64,000 nucleotides of DNA from Phocoenobacter uteri. Lineage in GTDB: Bacteria > Pseudomonadota > Gammaproteobacteria > Enterobacterales > Pasteurellaceae. Positions 34,056 to 43,523 of the stretch are shown in pieces. The DNA lies in the NCBI RefSeq assembly GCF_900454895.1, contig NZ_UGTA01000001.1:372001-436000 (forward strand). The letters are read 5' to 3'. Under the pieces are notes generated by a model. The model did not search any database, had not been told where the DNA came from, and worked only from the letters and a program-made list of their open reading frames with translations. Numbering within the stretch: position 1 is the first letter of the stretch; every line of letters begins with the position of its first letter. Both the position numbers and the translations under genes were made by a program.

Positions 34056-34604
34056 AAATGCAAGAACCTCAAAGTAAATTCCTGCTATTTAATCAGTCAT
34101 AAAATAATCCTTTTTCTCTGATTACTCGTTAAATAAAAAATTGCAAAAACAGGAAAAAACATGACCGCTTGTTTTTACTTATGAAATTATAGGTTTTATT
34201 CAATCCGTTGATTCTGCTACATCATATTGAGATAGCCCACGAGCTTGCTTCAAGCATCGTATCAATAACAGAATAAAGAATAGTTTTATCATTATTATTG
34301 CTTGCTTTTAAGACACATTCTCACAAAACATCATTTTTACTCATTTTTTCTTCATATGTGAATACACTTATAACCAATAAATAAGTTAAGGCATAAATGT
34401 GTTTTGTTTTTTTATTTTAAATTCAATTAGTTGCATTTTATTTTTGTTTTTAAAAATAGATTTTAAAACGGTATCTTAGTTCTTTTTTTGATCAAAATGA
34501 TTGATTTTTAAACTGGGTGGGGTAAAATGTGCGGTCTCTTTTTGTACAAATGAGAGCTTAATACTTTTCAAATAAAAAAATATAAATGCTAAGGAAATTT
34601 AATT
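34056..34604. other. Long gene-free AT-rich region upstream of the trimeric adhesin
   Basis: About 550 bases with no supported ORF. It holds a good Apl-type uptake signal (ATGACCGCTTGT near 34161), another core-like GTGCGGTCT at about 34529, and a TTTGATCAAA palindrome near 34488. The right end should contain the adhesin promoter and its SD (CTAAGGAA). I see nothing else. Confidence 0.4.
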
Positions 34605-37600
34605 ATGACAAATTATAATAATATTACTATTGCAACAACATTACTTTTATCCCTTACCGCAGGCACTGCATTTGCAGCGATAGCTACAGCAAGAGCAGGT
34701 TTAAATTCAGTGATTCTAAATGACGGCACTGCAAGTGGGCAAAATGCCATTGTTGGTGGAATTTTAAATCACGCTGATGGTGTTCAGTCTGCGGTTATTG
34801 GAGGAGCATATAATAACGTAAAAACAACAGGTGGGAAAAATTCTGCACTTTTTGGTGGGTATAAAAATACTATTGAAAATAGCGGAAACAATAATGGTAT
34901 TTTTGCGGGAGATAATAATACCATCAATAACGTTCGTGACCGTAATATTATTGTTGGATCACAAAGATCAACAATAACAGGAGCTAGTAGTTTTGACAAT
35001 GTTATTATCGGTGGTGGTGATACCCAACAAGGCGGAAACAAAATTATAAATGGAGATAATAATACCGTTATCGGAGGATTAGCAAATATAATTACGGGTG
35101 ATGGGAAGTATTATGACAATAATAGTATCTTAGGTGGACATACAAATAATATAACAAAAACAGCCAAAAACGCTGCTATTGTTGCTGGAAATAGAAATAA
35201 AGTAGAAGCAAATAATTCTGCGATTGTTGGTGGAGCAAACGGGCATATTAAATCAACCGGAACAAGTTCTGTTATTTTAGGTGGAGGATCTCAAGGTGCA
35301 AATACTATAACAGGAATTGAAAGTGCTATTTTAGCTGGGCACGGTCATAAAATAGAAGGAGCAGGTACAAATACTTCTGCCATTATTGCTGGTAGAAGTC
35401 ATACAGTAAAAGCGGATGACGCTGTCATCATTGGTGGTGGTGAAGGTTCAGTAGGAAATACGGTTGATACTCGCGGTGAAAACGCGATTATTGCTGGGGG
35501 ATATGGACATAAAGTTAATGCTACAAATACAGGAATTTTAGGTGGACATCATAATGAGATTACACATGGAGAATCCGTAATCTTAGGTGGTAGTAATAAC
35601 AAAATAAAACAAGAAAACAGTGCTATTTTAGCTGGTGGTCGTAATGAAATTACGGGTAGCTATAGTATAGTAAGTGGGAATACAAATAAAACAAGTGGGA
35701 ATCAGTCTGTTATTTTAGGAGGTAATAGTCATATTTCAAGCGGGGTAAACTCTGTAATCTTAGGGGGTAATGAAAATGGAACAACAGCCAAAGACTCAGT
35801 CGTGTTTGGTGGATATGATAATAAAATCACTGCTGGAGAAAAGAACTTTATCTTAGGTGGAAAACAAAACAGAGTTTCTGGTACTTTAAGTGGTGCAATT
35901 GGTGGAGTTGGAAATAATATTTCAGGTAGTAAATCTTATGCTATTGGTGGTGGAAATACTGTAGCAAGCACTGTTGATTATATTCTTGGTGAAAACAATA
36001 ATATAAGAGGACGTTATAATTATATCATCGGTTCTGGAAACACTAGCACCCAAGAAAAAGTGTATATTTTAGGTTCTAATGTTGATGCAAGTGGTGCAAC
36101 ACGAGCAGTCGTTTTAGGTGATGGTTCAACCGCTGTAACGGATGCTGTTTCAGTGGGAACAGAAGCTGCTCCAAGAAATATTAAACACGTGAAAGACGGT
36201 TTGATTTCTGATACTTCCTTAGATGCGATCAATGGTTCGCAAGTGACAACGATCACGGAAAAAGGGGTTGTAAATGATAAATATATCGCTGTTCAAAGAG
36301 ATAGTACCCAAGAAAATGGCACTGCACCACATATCAATGCTCACAAGAAACATTATAAAATTGGTTTGACTCAAGAAGCCACTGATAAAATTGATTCCAT
36401 TGAAACCAAAGCGAATAAAAATGCAGATAATTTAAGTGAAGCGGATGTGACTGCGTGGAAAAATAAATTAGGAGTGGTTGATGGCGTTGATACAAAAGTA
36501 ACGAATGTATCGCTGAATGATAAGAATCAATTGACCATTTCACAAAATAATGGCGAAGCAGATTTAACGGTTGATTTAGCAGGATTAAAAACAGAACTTA
36601 GTGATGTTGTGAGTACGGATCATTCTGTGGTTATTGCAGGAAAAGATTTAGAAAAAGGGAATGTTGATTTATCGGTAAATGTTGATGGAACAACCATTAC
36701 AAAAAATGAACAAGGGCAATTGACAGCTAATTTTACCGATACAAATTCTATTGAAACCGTTACACAAGGGGATGGTATAACGGTATCAGGTGGAACAGAA
36801 GCTAAAAATAAAAACTGGATTGTTTCATTATCTGATGAAACGAAAGCAACATTAAGCCAAGTTGGGAAAAATAAAACTAATATTGAAGCGAATAAAACAG
36901 CGATTGCAGATAATTCTGCAAAAATTACTAAAAATCAGACCGCTATAGAAGGCAATAAAACCAATATTGAGGCAAATAAAACAGCGATTGCAGATAATTC
37001 TGCAAAAATCACTGAAAATCAGACCGCTATAGAGGGCAATAAAACCAATATTGAGGCAAATAAAACAGCGATTGCAGATAATTCTGCAAAAATCACTGAA
37101 AATCAGACCGCTATAGAAGGCAATAAAACCAATATTGAAGCAAATAAAACGGCGATTGAAAAAAATAAAACAGCTCTTTCGAAAAAACTGGGGGCAGATA
37201 ATATGAGAGGGGTATTAACTTCTCAGAGCATTACGGTAACAGGTGAAGGAGTGAGCCGACTATTTAAAGATATTAACATTGAAGTGAAAACAGAGGGAGA
37301 GGTTGCGGATGGCAACACTCAAGTTGTTAATGGTGGTACGGTTAAAAAATATTTAGATGAAAATCATTATACAAAAACTAAAACCGATGAATTGCTAAAC
37401 CAAAAAGTCAATGTGGCGGATATGAATAAATCGATCACAGGTAAAGGAATTACGGTGAAAGGTGAGGGCGTAAACCAATTATTAGGTGCGGTTGAGTTGT
37501 CTATTTCAGATAATGCGGTGACGACGGATAAAATTGCCGATAAAAATGTTACCAAAGAAAAATTATCGGACGATGTGCAAGCAACCTTGACGCAGGTAAC

Positions 37601-38648
37601 TATCAATAAAAATAATATTGCTGGAAATACTGCAAAAATTACTAAAAATCAGACCGCTATCGCAGGTAATACCACGCAGATTGAGACAATCAATAATTTA
37701 TTAGGCAAAGATATTGTTGATGAAAAAGAGAGACAGAAGTTATTAAAAACATATGATGTTTCTCAACGTGGTGAGGTGCATACAAACTCTATATTAACGG
37801 CGATTCATAATATGAACGAAGAGGGGATTAAATTCCTACACGTGAATGATGAAACACCAAATGGGGTTGCACCGAAAGACAAAGTGAATGATTTTGATTC
37901 AAGTGCAAGTGGATCGTATGCGATTGCAATAGGTGCAAGATCAAGTGCCGAAGGAAAAAAATCAATAGCGATTGGTTATGGTAACACCGTTAAAGGAAAT
38001 CAGTCTGGTGCGATTGGTGATCCGAGTATTGTAGAAGCAGATAATTCTTATTCTGTGGGTAATAATAACAAGATCTTAAAAGGTTCGGATGACAGTTTTG
38101 TACTAGGTAATAATGTCACAGCAAATGTGGGTAACTCTGTTTATCTTGGGGCAAATTCAACCGCTGTTCGACAAGATTCTGTGACGACAGGGGGCTTGTC
38201 AAAAGTGGATACGGCAACGGTGAATGGTATAACGTATGGTGGCTTTGCAGGGAATACCCCAAGTGGTATTGTGTCTGTGGGTTCAGTGGGTAAAGAAAGA
38301 CGTGTGCAAAATGTGGCAGCAGGTAAAATTTCTGCTGGTTCGACGGATGCCATCAATGGAAGCCAATTGCACCAAGTGATTACGCAATTAAACCAAGATA
38401 ATAAAGAAGCACTAAAAAGAGCGATTTCAGGCACGGCGATATCAAGTGCAATCGCCAACTTGCCACAGGAATATTTACCAGGACGTTCAATGGCTGCCGT
38501 TGGCACTGCTCATTATCGTGGTACAACCGCTTTAGCCGTTGGGATGTCAACCATTTCTGATAATGGTAAATGGATTTTAAAAGGCTCTGTAAGTTCTGAT
38601 TTTAACCAAGATACTGTCTTTGGTGGCGGTGCAGGCTATAGTTGGTAA
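34605..38648 (+). CDS. Trimeric autotransporter adhesin (YadA/Vta-like)
   Basis: 1347 residues. The signal peptide is MTNYNNITIATTLLLSLTAGTAFA. Residues about 30-500 are a YadA-type left-handed beta-roll head with dozens of repeats of the form ILGGxxNxI / IIAGxxHxV. YadA neck/connector motifs follow (SLDAINGSQV; again STDAINGSQLHQV near the end). The stalk is coiled coil with 28-residue repeats (36870-37121). A second short head segment (SYAIAIGARSSAEGKKSIAIG) precedes the C-terminal anchor, whose last strands end DTVFGGGAGYSW. Such proteins trimerise in the outer membrane and bind host matrix or cells. SD AAGGAA. Confidence 0.93.
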   Translation: MTNYNNITIATTLLLSLTAGTAFAAIATARAGLNSVILNDGTASGQNAIVGGILNHADGVQSAVIGGAYNNVKTTGGKNSALFGGYKNTIENSGNNNGIFAGDNNTINNVRDRNIIVGSQRSTITGASSFDNVIIGGGDTQQGGNKIINGDNNTVIGGLANIITGDGKYYDNNSILGGHTNNITKTAKNAAIVAGNRNKVEANNSAIVGGANGHIKSTGTSSVILGGGSQGANTITGIESAILAGHGHKIEGAGTNTSAIIAGRSHTVKADDAVIIGGGEGSVGNTVDTRGENAIIAGGYGHKVNATNTGILGGHHNEITHGESVILGGSNNKIKQENSAILAGGRNEITGSYSIVSGNTNKTSGNQSVILGGNSHISSGVNSVILGGNENGTTAKDSVVFGGYDNKITAGEKNFILGGKQNRVSGTLSGAIGGVGNNISGSKSYAIGGGNTVASTVDYILGENNNIRGRYNYIIGSGNTSTQEKVYILGSNVDASGATRAVVLGDGSTAVTDAVSVGTEAAPRNIKHVKDGLISDTSLDAINGSQVTTITEKGVVNDKYIAVQRDSTQENGTAPHINAHKKHYKIGLTQEATDKIDSIETKANKNADNLSEADVTAWKNKLGVVDGVDTKVTNVSLNDKNQLTISQNNGEADLTVDLAGLKTELSDVVSTDHSVVIAGKDLEKGNVDLSVNVDGTTITKNEQGQLTANFTDTNSIETVTQGDGITVSGGTEAKNKNWIVSLSDETKATLSQVGKNKTNIEANKTAIADNSAKITKNQTAIEGNKTNIEANKTAIADNSAKITENQTAIEGNKTNIEANKTAIADNSAKITENQTAIEGNKTNIEANKTAIEKNKTALSKKLGADNMRGVLTSQSITVTGEGVSRLFKDINIEVKTEGEVADGNTQVVNGGTVKKYLDENHYTKTKTDELLNQKVNVADMNKSITGKGITVKGEGVNQLLGAVELSISDNAVTTDKIADKNVTKEKLSDDVQATLTQVTINKNNIAGNTAKITKNQTAIAGNTTQIETINNLLGKDIVDEKERQKLLKTYDVSQRGEVHTNSILTAIHNMNEEGIKFLHVNDETPNGVAPKDKVNDFDSSASGSYAIAIGARSSAEGKKSIAIGYGNTVKGNQSGAIGDPSIVEADNSYSVGNNNKILKGSDDSFVLGNNVTANVGNSVYLGANSTAVRQDSVTTGGLSKVDTATVNGITYGGFAGNTPSGIVSVGSVGKERRVQNVAAGKISAGSTDAINGSQLHQVITQLNQDNKEALKRAISGTAISSAIANLPQEYLPGRSMAAVGTAHYRGTTALAVGMSTISDNGKWILKGSVSSDFNQDTVFGGGAGYSW
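36870..37121 (+). repeat. Three 84-bp stalk repeats in the trimeric adhesin
   Basis: Units at 36870, 36954 and 37038 encode 28 residues each, starting NKTNIEANKTAIADN, nearly identical; a partial fourth unit follows at 37122. Length can change by slippage or recombination in whole coiled-coil turns. Confidence 0.9.
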
Positions 38649-38676
38649 TCACAGTTTAAAGCGTTAAAAATGAAGC

Positions 38677-38708
38677 TCCCAAAGGTTAGAAATAGCCTTT
38701 GGGATTTT
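38677..38708 (+). terminator. Terminator after the trimeric adhesin
   Basis: TCCCAAAGG and CCTTTGGGA pair with a 10-base loop, followed by TTTTTA. Confidence 0.85.
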
Positions 38709-38723
38709 TATTTGTCATTAAAT

Positions 38724-38742
38724 AAAAATAATTATCATTAGC
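38724..38742. promoter_or_regulatory. Putative Fur box upstream of the second ribonucleotide reductase
   Basis: The 19-mer ending ATTATCATTAGC matches the Fur consensus at 14 of 19 positions. It overlaps the expected -35 area of a promoter with TATATT at 38762. It suggests induction of the operon under iron limitation. Confidence 0.45.
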
Positions 38743-38802
38743 AAGATTTTGCGTTTTAGGGTATATTAGGCACCTTAATTTTTAACAACATAGCCAATTA
38801 TT

Positions 38803-39780
38803 ATGTCAAGAAATCTGTTTGAAAAACGTATACAAATTAAACCCTATGAATACCCTGAATTACTCGAATTTAAAGATGCCATCCGCCATTCTTATTGGTT
38901 GCACACGGAATTTAATTTTTCGAGTGATATTCAAGATTACAAAACCGTTATCAATCAAAAAGAACGCAGTGTTTTAACCCGTTCAATGTTAGCTATTTCT
39001 CAAATTGAAGTGAATGTAAAACGTTTCTGGGGCGATTTATACCGTTATTTTCCAAAGCCGGAAATTGATGATGTCGGTGGGACTTTTGCAGAAAGTGAAG
39101 TTCGCCACAAAGATGCTTATTCTTTCTTACTTGAAAAATTAGGCTTGAATGAAATGTTTGCAAATATTACAGAAATCCAGCCACTTATGGATCGCATCAA
39201 TTATATGGACGATTTTATGCGAGAAAAAGAGGTCGGCAAAGAGCAGTTTGTGCTTTCTTTGGTGTTATTTTCTCTGTTTGTTGAGCATATTTCTCTGTTT
39301 GGACAATTTCTGATTATTATGTCGTTTAATAAACATAAAAACTTATTCAAAGGAATTTCTAATGCCGTTGAGGCGACATCAAAAGAAGAAGAAATTCACG
39401 GACGTTTTGGAATTGCACTTTATGAAATTTTACGTGATGAACACAGTGAATTATTTAGCGATGATTTTTATGCAGAATTAAAAGGCTTAGCAAATCAAGC
39501 CCTTGAAGCAGAACGTAGCATTCTTGCGTGGATTTTTGAGGAAGGCGCTCTTGATTTTATTGATTTTAAAACTGTCGAAAATTACATAATGAACCGTTAT
39601 AACAATTCACTTTCAACCTTAGGACTTGATGCACCTTATCAAGTGAATGAAGAGTTATTAAAAGAAACCCAGTGGTTTGATATTGAAATTTTATCTGGCA
39701 AAGAAACCGATTTCTTTAACAAACGTAGTACCGATTACAGTAAAAAAATGAAACAGATTACCGCCGATGACTTATTCTAA
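38803..39780 (+). CDS. Class I ribonucleotide reductase small subunit (second system)
   Basis: 325 residues, ferritin-like radical-generating subunit. Metal ligands are visible: Glu in ISQIEVNVK, E-x-x-H in SEVRHKDAY (with the radical Tyr four residues after His), Glu in LFVEHISLF, and E-x-x-H in KEEEIHGRF. All canonical carboxylates are kept, so this is not a metal-free class Ie protein. It is distinct from standard NrdB/NrdF and resembles the short NrdB type found in Bacteroidetes, Chlamydia and some phages. It overlaps the next gene by 14 bases. A Fur-like box lies upstream. Confidence 0.88.
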   Translation: MSRNLFEKRIQIKPYEYPELLEFKDAIRHSYWLHTEFNFSSDIQDYKTVINQKERSVLTRSMLAISQIEVNVKRFWGDLYRYFPKPEIDDVGGTFAESEVRHKDAYSFLLEKLGLNEMFANITEIQPLMDRINYMDDFMREKEVGKEQFVLSLVLFSLFVEHISLFGQFLIIMSFNKHKNLFKGISNAVEATSKEEEIHGRFGIALYEILRDEHSELFSDDFYAELKGLANQALEAERSILAWIFEEGALDFIDFKTVENYIMNRYNNSLSTLGLDAPYQVNEELLKETQWFDIEILSGKETDFFNKRSTDYSKKMKQITADDLF

Positions 39781-41449
39781 TCCCCCTTATTCAAATACAG
39801 AGCGACCAGATTTTGACTGGTTAAATGAAGACAGCCGTTTATTTTTACAACGAGGTTACCTTTTAGAAGGTACCATTGCCTTAGAGCGTATTCGCTATAT
39901 CGCTGAACACGCTGAAAAAATCCTGAAAGTAGAAGGCTTTGCGGATAAATTTTATCACTATATGGCACGTGGCTATTTCTCCCTTTCATCTCCAATTTGG
40001 TCTAATTTTGGTTTAGATCGTGGCTTACCGATTTCTTGTTTTGGGAGCTATATCGGGGATTCGGTCGCGGATATTATGTCCACTGTTGCAGAAGTGGGAA
40101 TGATGAGCAAAATTGGTGGTGGCACATCCGCCTACTTTGGCGATATTCGTCCTCGTGGCAGTCATATTAGTAACAACGGCAAATCCGACGGCTCGTTTAA
40201 TTTTAGTAAATTATTTGACACCACCATTGATGTGATTTCACAAGGCACCTCTCGAAAAGGGCAGTTTGCGGGCTATATTGATATTGAACACGCGGATATT
40301 GAAGAGTGGTTAGATATTCATACCGAAGGAAACCCGATTCAGCTAATGTATTATGGCGTATGTGTTGGGCACGAGTGGCTTGAATCAATGAAAGCTGGCG
40401 ATCCTTATAAACGTCAAATTTGGGCGAAAATTTTACAACGCAAAACAGAAACCGGTATTCCTTATCTTTTCTTTAAAGACAATGCGAATGCAGGGAGACC
40501 AGATGTTTATAAAGATAAAAATATGAATATCCACGCCTCTAATTTGTGTACTGAAATTATGTTGCCGTCAAATACCGAGGAAAGTTTTGTATGCTGTTTA
40601 TCATCAATGAATTTATTGCATTTTGATGAGTGGAAAGAGACTGACGCACCAGAAGTGCTGACTTATTTCTTAGACGCAGTAATGAGTGAATTTATTGAAA
40701 AAAGTGAAACTGAGCCATTTTTAGATAAAGCAAATCGCTTTGCAAAACGTCATCGAGCATTAGGCTTAGGTGTTTTGGGCTGGCATAGCTATTTACAGGC
40801 GAATAACATTGCGTTTGATAGCTTTGAGGCAATGCAAAAAAATAATGAGATTTTTAAAACGTTACAACAAAAAACCTTAAAAGCGTCTCAAGAATTGGCG
40901 ACACTTTTTGGTGAGCCTGACATTTTACAAGGCTATGGTCGCCGTAATACCACCTTGATGAGTATTGCTCCAACCAAATCCAGTAGCTTTATTTTAGGTA
41001 GCGTATCGCCGTCCGTTGAGCCGTTTAAATCGAATTACTATGTCAAAGATTTAGCGAAGATCAAAATGGTATATAAAAATCCGTTCTTAGAAAAATTACT
41101 CAAAGAAAAGGATCTAGATAACGAAAAAATTTGGGAAAGTATTTTAGTGAATGATGGCTCGGTGCAACATTTAGCCGAACTTTCTGAACACGAAAAAGAT
41201 GTTTTTAAAACCTTCTCGGAGATTAGCCAATTAAGTGTTATCCAGCAAGCAGCACAGCGTCAAAATTATATTGATCAAGGGCAGAGCATTAACTTAATGG
41301 TACACCCAAATACACCGGCTCGAGATTTGAATAAATTATATTTAACTGCTGAAGAATTAGGGGTAAAATCTATTTATTATCAATATAGTATGAGTGCGGC
41401 ACAGGTATTCAACCGTAACTTATTGAGTTGTAGTAGCTGTGAAGGATAA
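39767..41449 (+). CDS. Class I ribonucleotide reductase large subunit without ATP cone (second system)
   Basis: 560 residues, much shorter than NrdA, because the N-terminal ATP cone is absent. Active-site features are the Cys in PISCFGSYIG, ASNLCTEIMLPSN (N-x-C-x-E), the cysteine in SFVCCLSSMNLL, PTKSSSFILGSVSPSVEP for phosphate binding, tyrosines in KSIYYQYSM for radical transfer, and a C-terminal redox pair CSSC. It should act with the small subunit encoded just upstream. Without the cone, dATP feedback must differ from NrdA at 2-1846. The following kinase gene begins at the base after its stop. Confidence 0.9.
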   Translation: MTYSNPPYSNTERPDFDWLNEDSRLFLQRGYLLEGTIALERIRYIAEHAEKILKVEGFADKFYHYMARGYFSLSSPIWSNFGLDRGLPISCFGSYIGDSVADIMSTVAEVGMMSKIGGGTSAYFGDIRPRGSHISNNGKSDGSFNFSKLFDTTIDVISQGTSRKGQFAGYIDIEHADIEEWLDIHTEGNPIQLMYYGVCVGHEWLESMKAGDPYKRQIWAKILQRKTETGIPYLFFKDNANAGRPDVYKDKNMNIHASNLCTEIMLPSNTEESFVCCLSSMNLLHFDEWKETDAPEVLTYFLDAVMSEFIEKSETEPFLDKANRFAKRHRALGLGVLGWHSYLQANNIAFDSFEAMQKNNEIFKTLQQKTLKASQELATLFGEPDILQGYGRRNTTLMSIAPTKSSSFILGSVSPSVEPFKSNYYVKDLAKIKMVYKNPFLEKLLKEKDLDNEKIWESILVNDGSVQHLAELSEHEKDVFKTFSEISQLSVIQQAAQRQNYIDQGQSINLMVHPNTPARDLNKLYLTAEELGVKSIYYQYSMSAAQVFNRNLLSCSSCEG

Positions 41450-42127
41450 ATGATTCAAAAAATTGAACATCATTTTGGGCAAGCGGTCAAATTTGTCACT
41501 GATTTTGCAAATCAGACTGCTTGTTCTTCTATTATTGAACTTGAAAATGGCGAGCGTTACGTCGTTCATCAACAAAGTGAACGAGCTAAGCGTTTAGGCA
41601 TAAATTATCAACTTGAATTGCAAATTTTAACCAAAATATCACCGCTTGGTTTTATGCCAAAAGTGGTTTTTCACAATGAAGATTATCTGATTTTAAGCTA
41701 TATTCAAGGCTCGCCACCACAACGCTATAATGCTATTTTATTGAAAAAATTAGCAGAAATGATCGCAAAATTACATCTGTTTGATGCTCAAGAAGCGATC
41801 ATTTTTATCTCAGAATTTGCAAAAATTGATCCGAAGTTGGATATTATCGAACGTTGCTATTTTTTAAATCAGCAGTTGGGTGATAGCAATCAGTTTTCCG
41901 TAGAATTATCCTTATTAAAACCGATTCAGCCTTTTACACAGTGTATTTGCCATCACGATTTACATTTAGGCAATGTTATCCAAAATGAAGATCGGGTATT
42001 TTTAATTGACTGGGAATATGCGGCAATCTCCGATCCTGCTTTAGAAATAGCGTTATTTTTCAAGCATAATGATTTAACGGATGAGCAGAAAAGATTTTTT
42101 CTAAGCCACTATTTCCGCCTGACTTAA
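41450..42127 (+). CDS. APH/thiamine-kinase-like phosphotransferase
   Basis: 225 residues. The kinase catalytic loop is CHHDLHLGNVI (H-x-D-x5-N) and the metal-binding motif LIDWEYAAISDPALEIA, as in aminoglycoside, choline and thiamine kinases. The N-terminal lobe contains ILSYIQGSPP. It starts immediately after the reductase gene (TAAATG), so it is the third gene of that operon. The substrate is unknown; thiamine or choline-like molecules are the usual guesses. The 5' part contains an uptake signal (CAAGCGGTCAAATTTG) within the coding region. Confidence 0.75.
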   Translation: MIQKIEHHFGQAVKFVTDFANQTACSSIIELENGERYVVHQQSERAKRLGINYQLELQILTKISPLGFMPKVVFHNEDYLILSYIQGSPPQRYNAILLKKLAEMIAKLHLFDAQEAIIFISEFAKIDPKLDIIERCYFLNQQLGDSNQFSVELSLLKPIQPFTQCICHHDLHLGNVIQNEDRVFLIDWEYAAISDPALEIALFFKHNDLTDEQKRFFLSHYFRLT

Positions 42128-42225
42128 TTTGATCAGAGAGTGTTTGAAAAAAAGATAGCAGAGTATGATTCTGCTATCTCGTTGTTAAATAAATTGTGGT
42201 ATGAATTGAGCGAAACAGTACTCAA

Positions 42226-42522
42226 TTAAAATACTTTAAGAAAAGGTTTTACAAAAACGTCACCGTAAACGCCCGCTTCAACATAAGGATCTTCACTTGC
42301 CCATTGCTGTGCAGCTTCTAATGAATCAAATTGAGCGATAACCGTTGAGCCTGTAAATCCTGCTTCTCCAGGTGTTTCACTATCAATCGCGGGATTTGGT
42401 CCTGCGGTAAATAAGCGATTTTCTGCTTGTAATTGTTTTAAGCGAGCCAAATGTTTTTTACGCACCGCAAGACGTTGCTGTAACGTATTTGGTTTATCTT
42501 GAGCAAAAATAACATAATACAT
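42226..42522 (-). CDS. yciI: YciI-like protein
   Basis: 98 residues, small ferredoxin-like fold. MYYVIFAQDKPNTLQQR, HLARLKQL and GSTVIAQFDSLEAAQQWASEDPYVEAGVY are characteristic, with the conserved His and Asp of the YciI family. Function is uncertain. It is last of the yciC-ispZ-yciA-yciI unit, 10 bases after yciA. Confidence 0.9.
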   Translation of the reverse strand: MYYVIFAQDKPNTLQQRLAVRKKHLARLKQLQAENRLFTAGPNPAIDSETPGEAGFTGSTVIAQFDSLEAAQQWASEDPYVEAGVYGDVFVKPFLKVF

Positions 42523-42532
42523 CGTTGTTCTC

Positions 42533-42976
42533 CTATTGATTAAGTAATGCTAACGCATCATCAAGTTCAGGGTTATCCTCTCGTGGAATAGGGCGAGATT
42601 TGCCGTCTTTTCCGATTGCCACAAAAGTGAATTCAGCTTCGGTGACACACACTCTTTCACGTGCACCTTCATAAACTCGTTTGATAAAAATTTCGACTTT
42701 TACTTGCAGTGATGAACGCCCAATACGGGTGCATTTTCCATAGCAACACACCACATCACCAACGGATACGGGGTGTAAAAAATTCATTGAATTAACGGAT
42801 ACGGTAACCACGCGTCCTTTTGCGATTTCTTTGGCTAAAATTGCCCCGCCCATATCCATTTGTGACATAATCCAGCCCCCAAAAATATCGCCGTTCGCGT
42901 TGGTATCTGAAGGCATTGCTAGGGTTCTTAAAATCAGCTTTCCTTCAGGCTCTCGACATTTTTTATTGATTGTCAT
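42533..42976 (-). CDS. yciA: Acyl-CoA thioesterase YciA
   Basis: 147 residues, hot-dog fold. TLAMPSDTNANGDIFGGWIMSQMDMGGAILA carries the catalytic N-x-x-G-D-x-F-G-G-W motif. It hydrolyses a broad range of acyl-CoAs. It overlaps the 3' end of ispZ by 14 bases, so it is translationally coupled. Confidence 0.94.
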   Translation of the reverse strand: MTINKKCREPEGKLILRTLAMPSDTNANGDIFGGWIMSQMDMGGAILAKEIAKGRVVTVSVNSMNFLHPVSVGDVVCCYGKCTRIGRSSLQVKVEIFIKRVYEGARERVCVTEAEFTFVAIGKDGKSRPIPREDNPELDDALALLNQ

Positions 42977-43514
42977 TGTTGTTCTCCAACTGTTTTAAAT
43001 GAGGGTAAAGATAAATGCCCGTAATCACGGTTGCAACAAGGCTTAGCCCCGTTAATCCAAAGGCTTTGAAGGTGTACCACGCATCGTTTGACATAAAATT
43101 ACTGATGTAAATATTGAGCAACATACAAAAGATAAAAAATAATGCCCAACCTAAGTTAATTTTATTCCAAATATGATCCTCTAATTGAATTTCTTTACCA
43201 AGCAAATGTTTAATGACTGGATTTTTTAAAATAAATTGGCTGAAAAGTAGAGCAAATGCAAATAATCCATTGATGATGGTGACTTTCCATTTTAGGAAAC
43301 TATCATCGTTAAAATAAGCGGTTAAGCTCCCAAAGACAAGCACAAACCCTGCCACAAAAAGTTGCATTTTGGTGACTTCGCCAAATAGCACTTTAAATAA
43401 AATAAGTTGCACAATTGTGGCAACGACAAGGGTAATTGCTGCTTCTTGAATACCTAACAATTTATAGGCAACAAAAAACAGAATTAAAGGAATAAATTCA
43501 AGAAATTGTTTCAT
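42963..43514 (-). CDS. yciB: Inner membrane septation protein YciB/IspZ
   Basis: 183 residues with five to six hydrophobic segments. FLEFIPLILFFVAYKLLG at the start and NPVIKHLLGKEIQLEDHIWNKINLGWALFF are typical of the IspZ/YciB family, involved in envelope maintenance and septation. It starts 9 bases after yciC. Confidence 0.93.
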   Translation of the reverse strand: MKQFLEFIPLILFFVAYKLLGIQEAAITLVVATIVQLILFKVLFGEVTKMQLFVAGFVLVFGSLTAYFNDDSFLKWKVTIINGLFAFALLFSQFILKNPVIKHLLGKEIQLEDHIWNKINLGWALFFIFCMLLNIYISNFMSNDAWYTFKAFGLTGLSLVATVITGIYLYPHLKQLENNNDNQ

Positions 43515-43523
43515 CTGTTGTCC

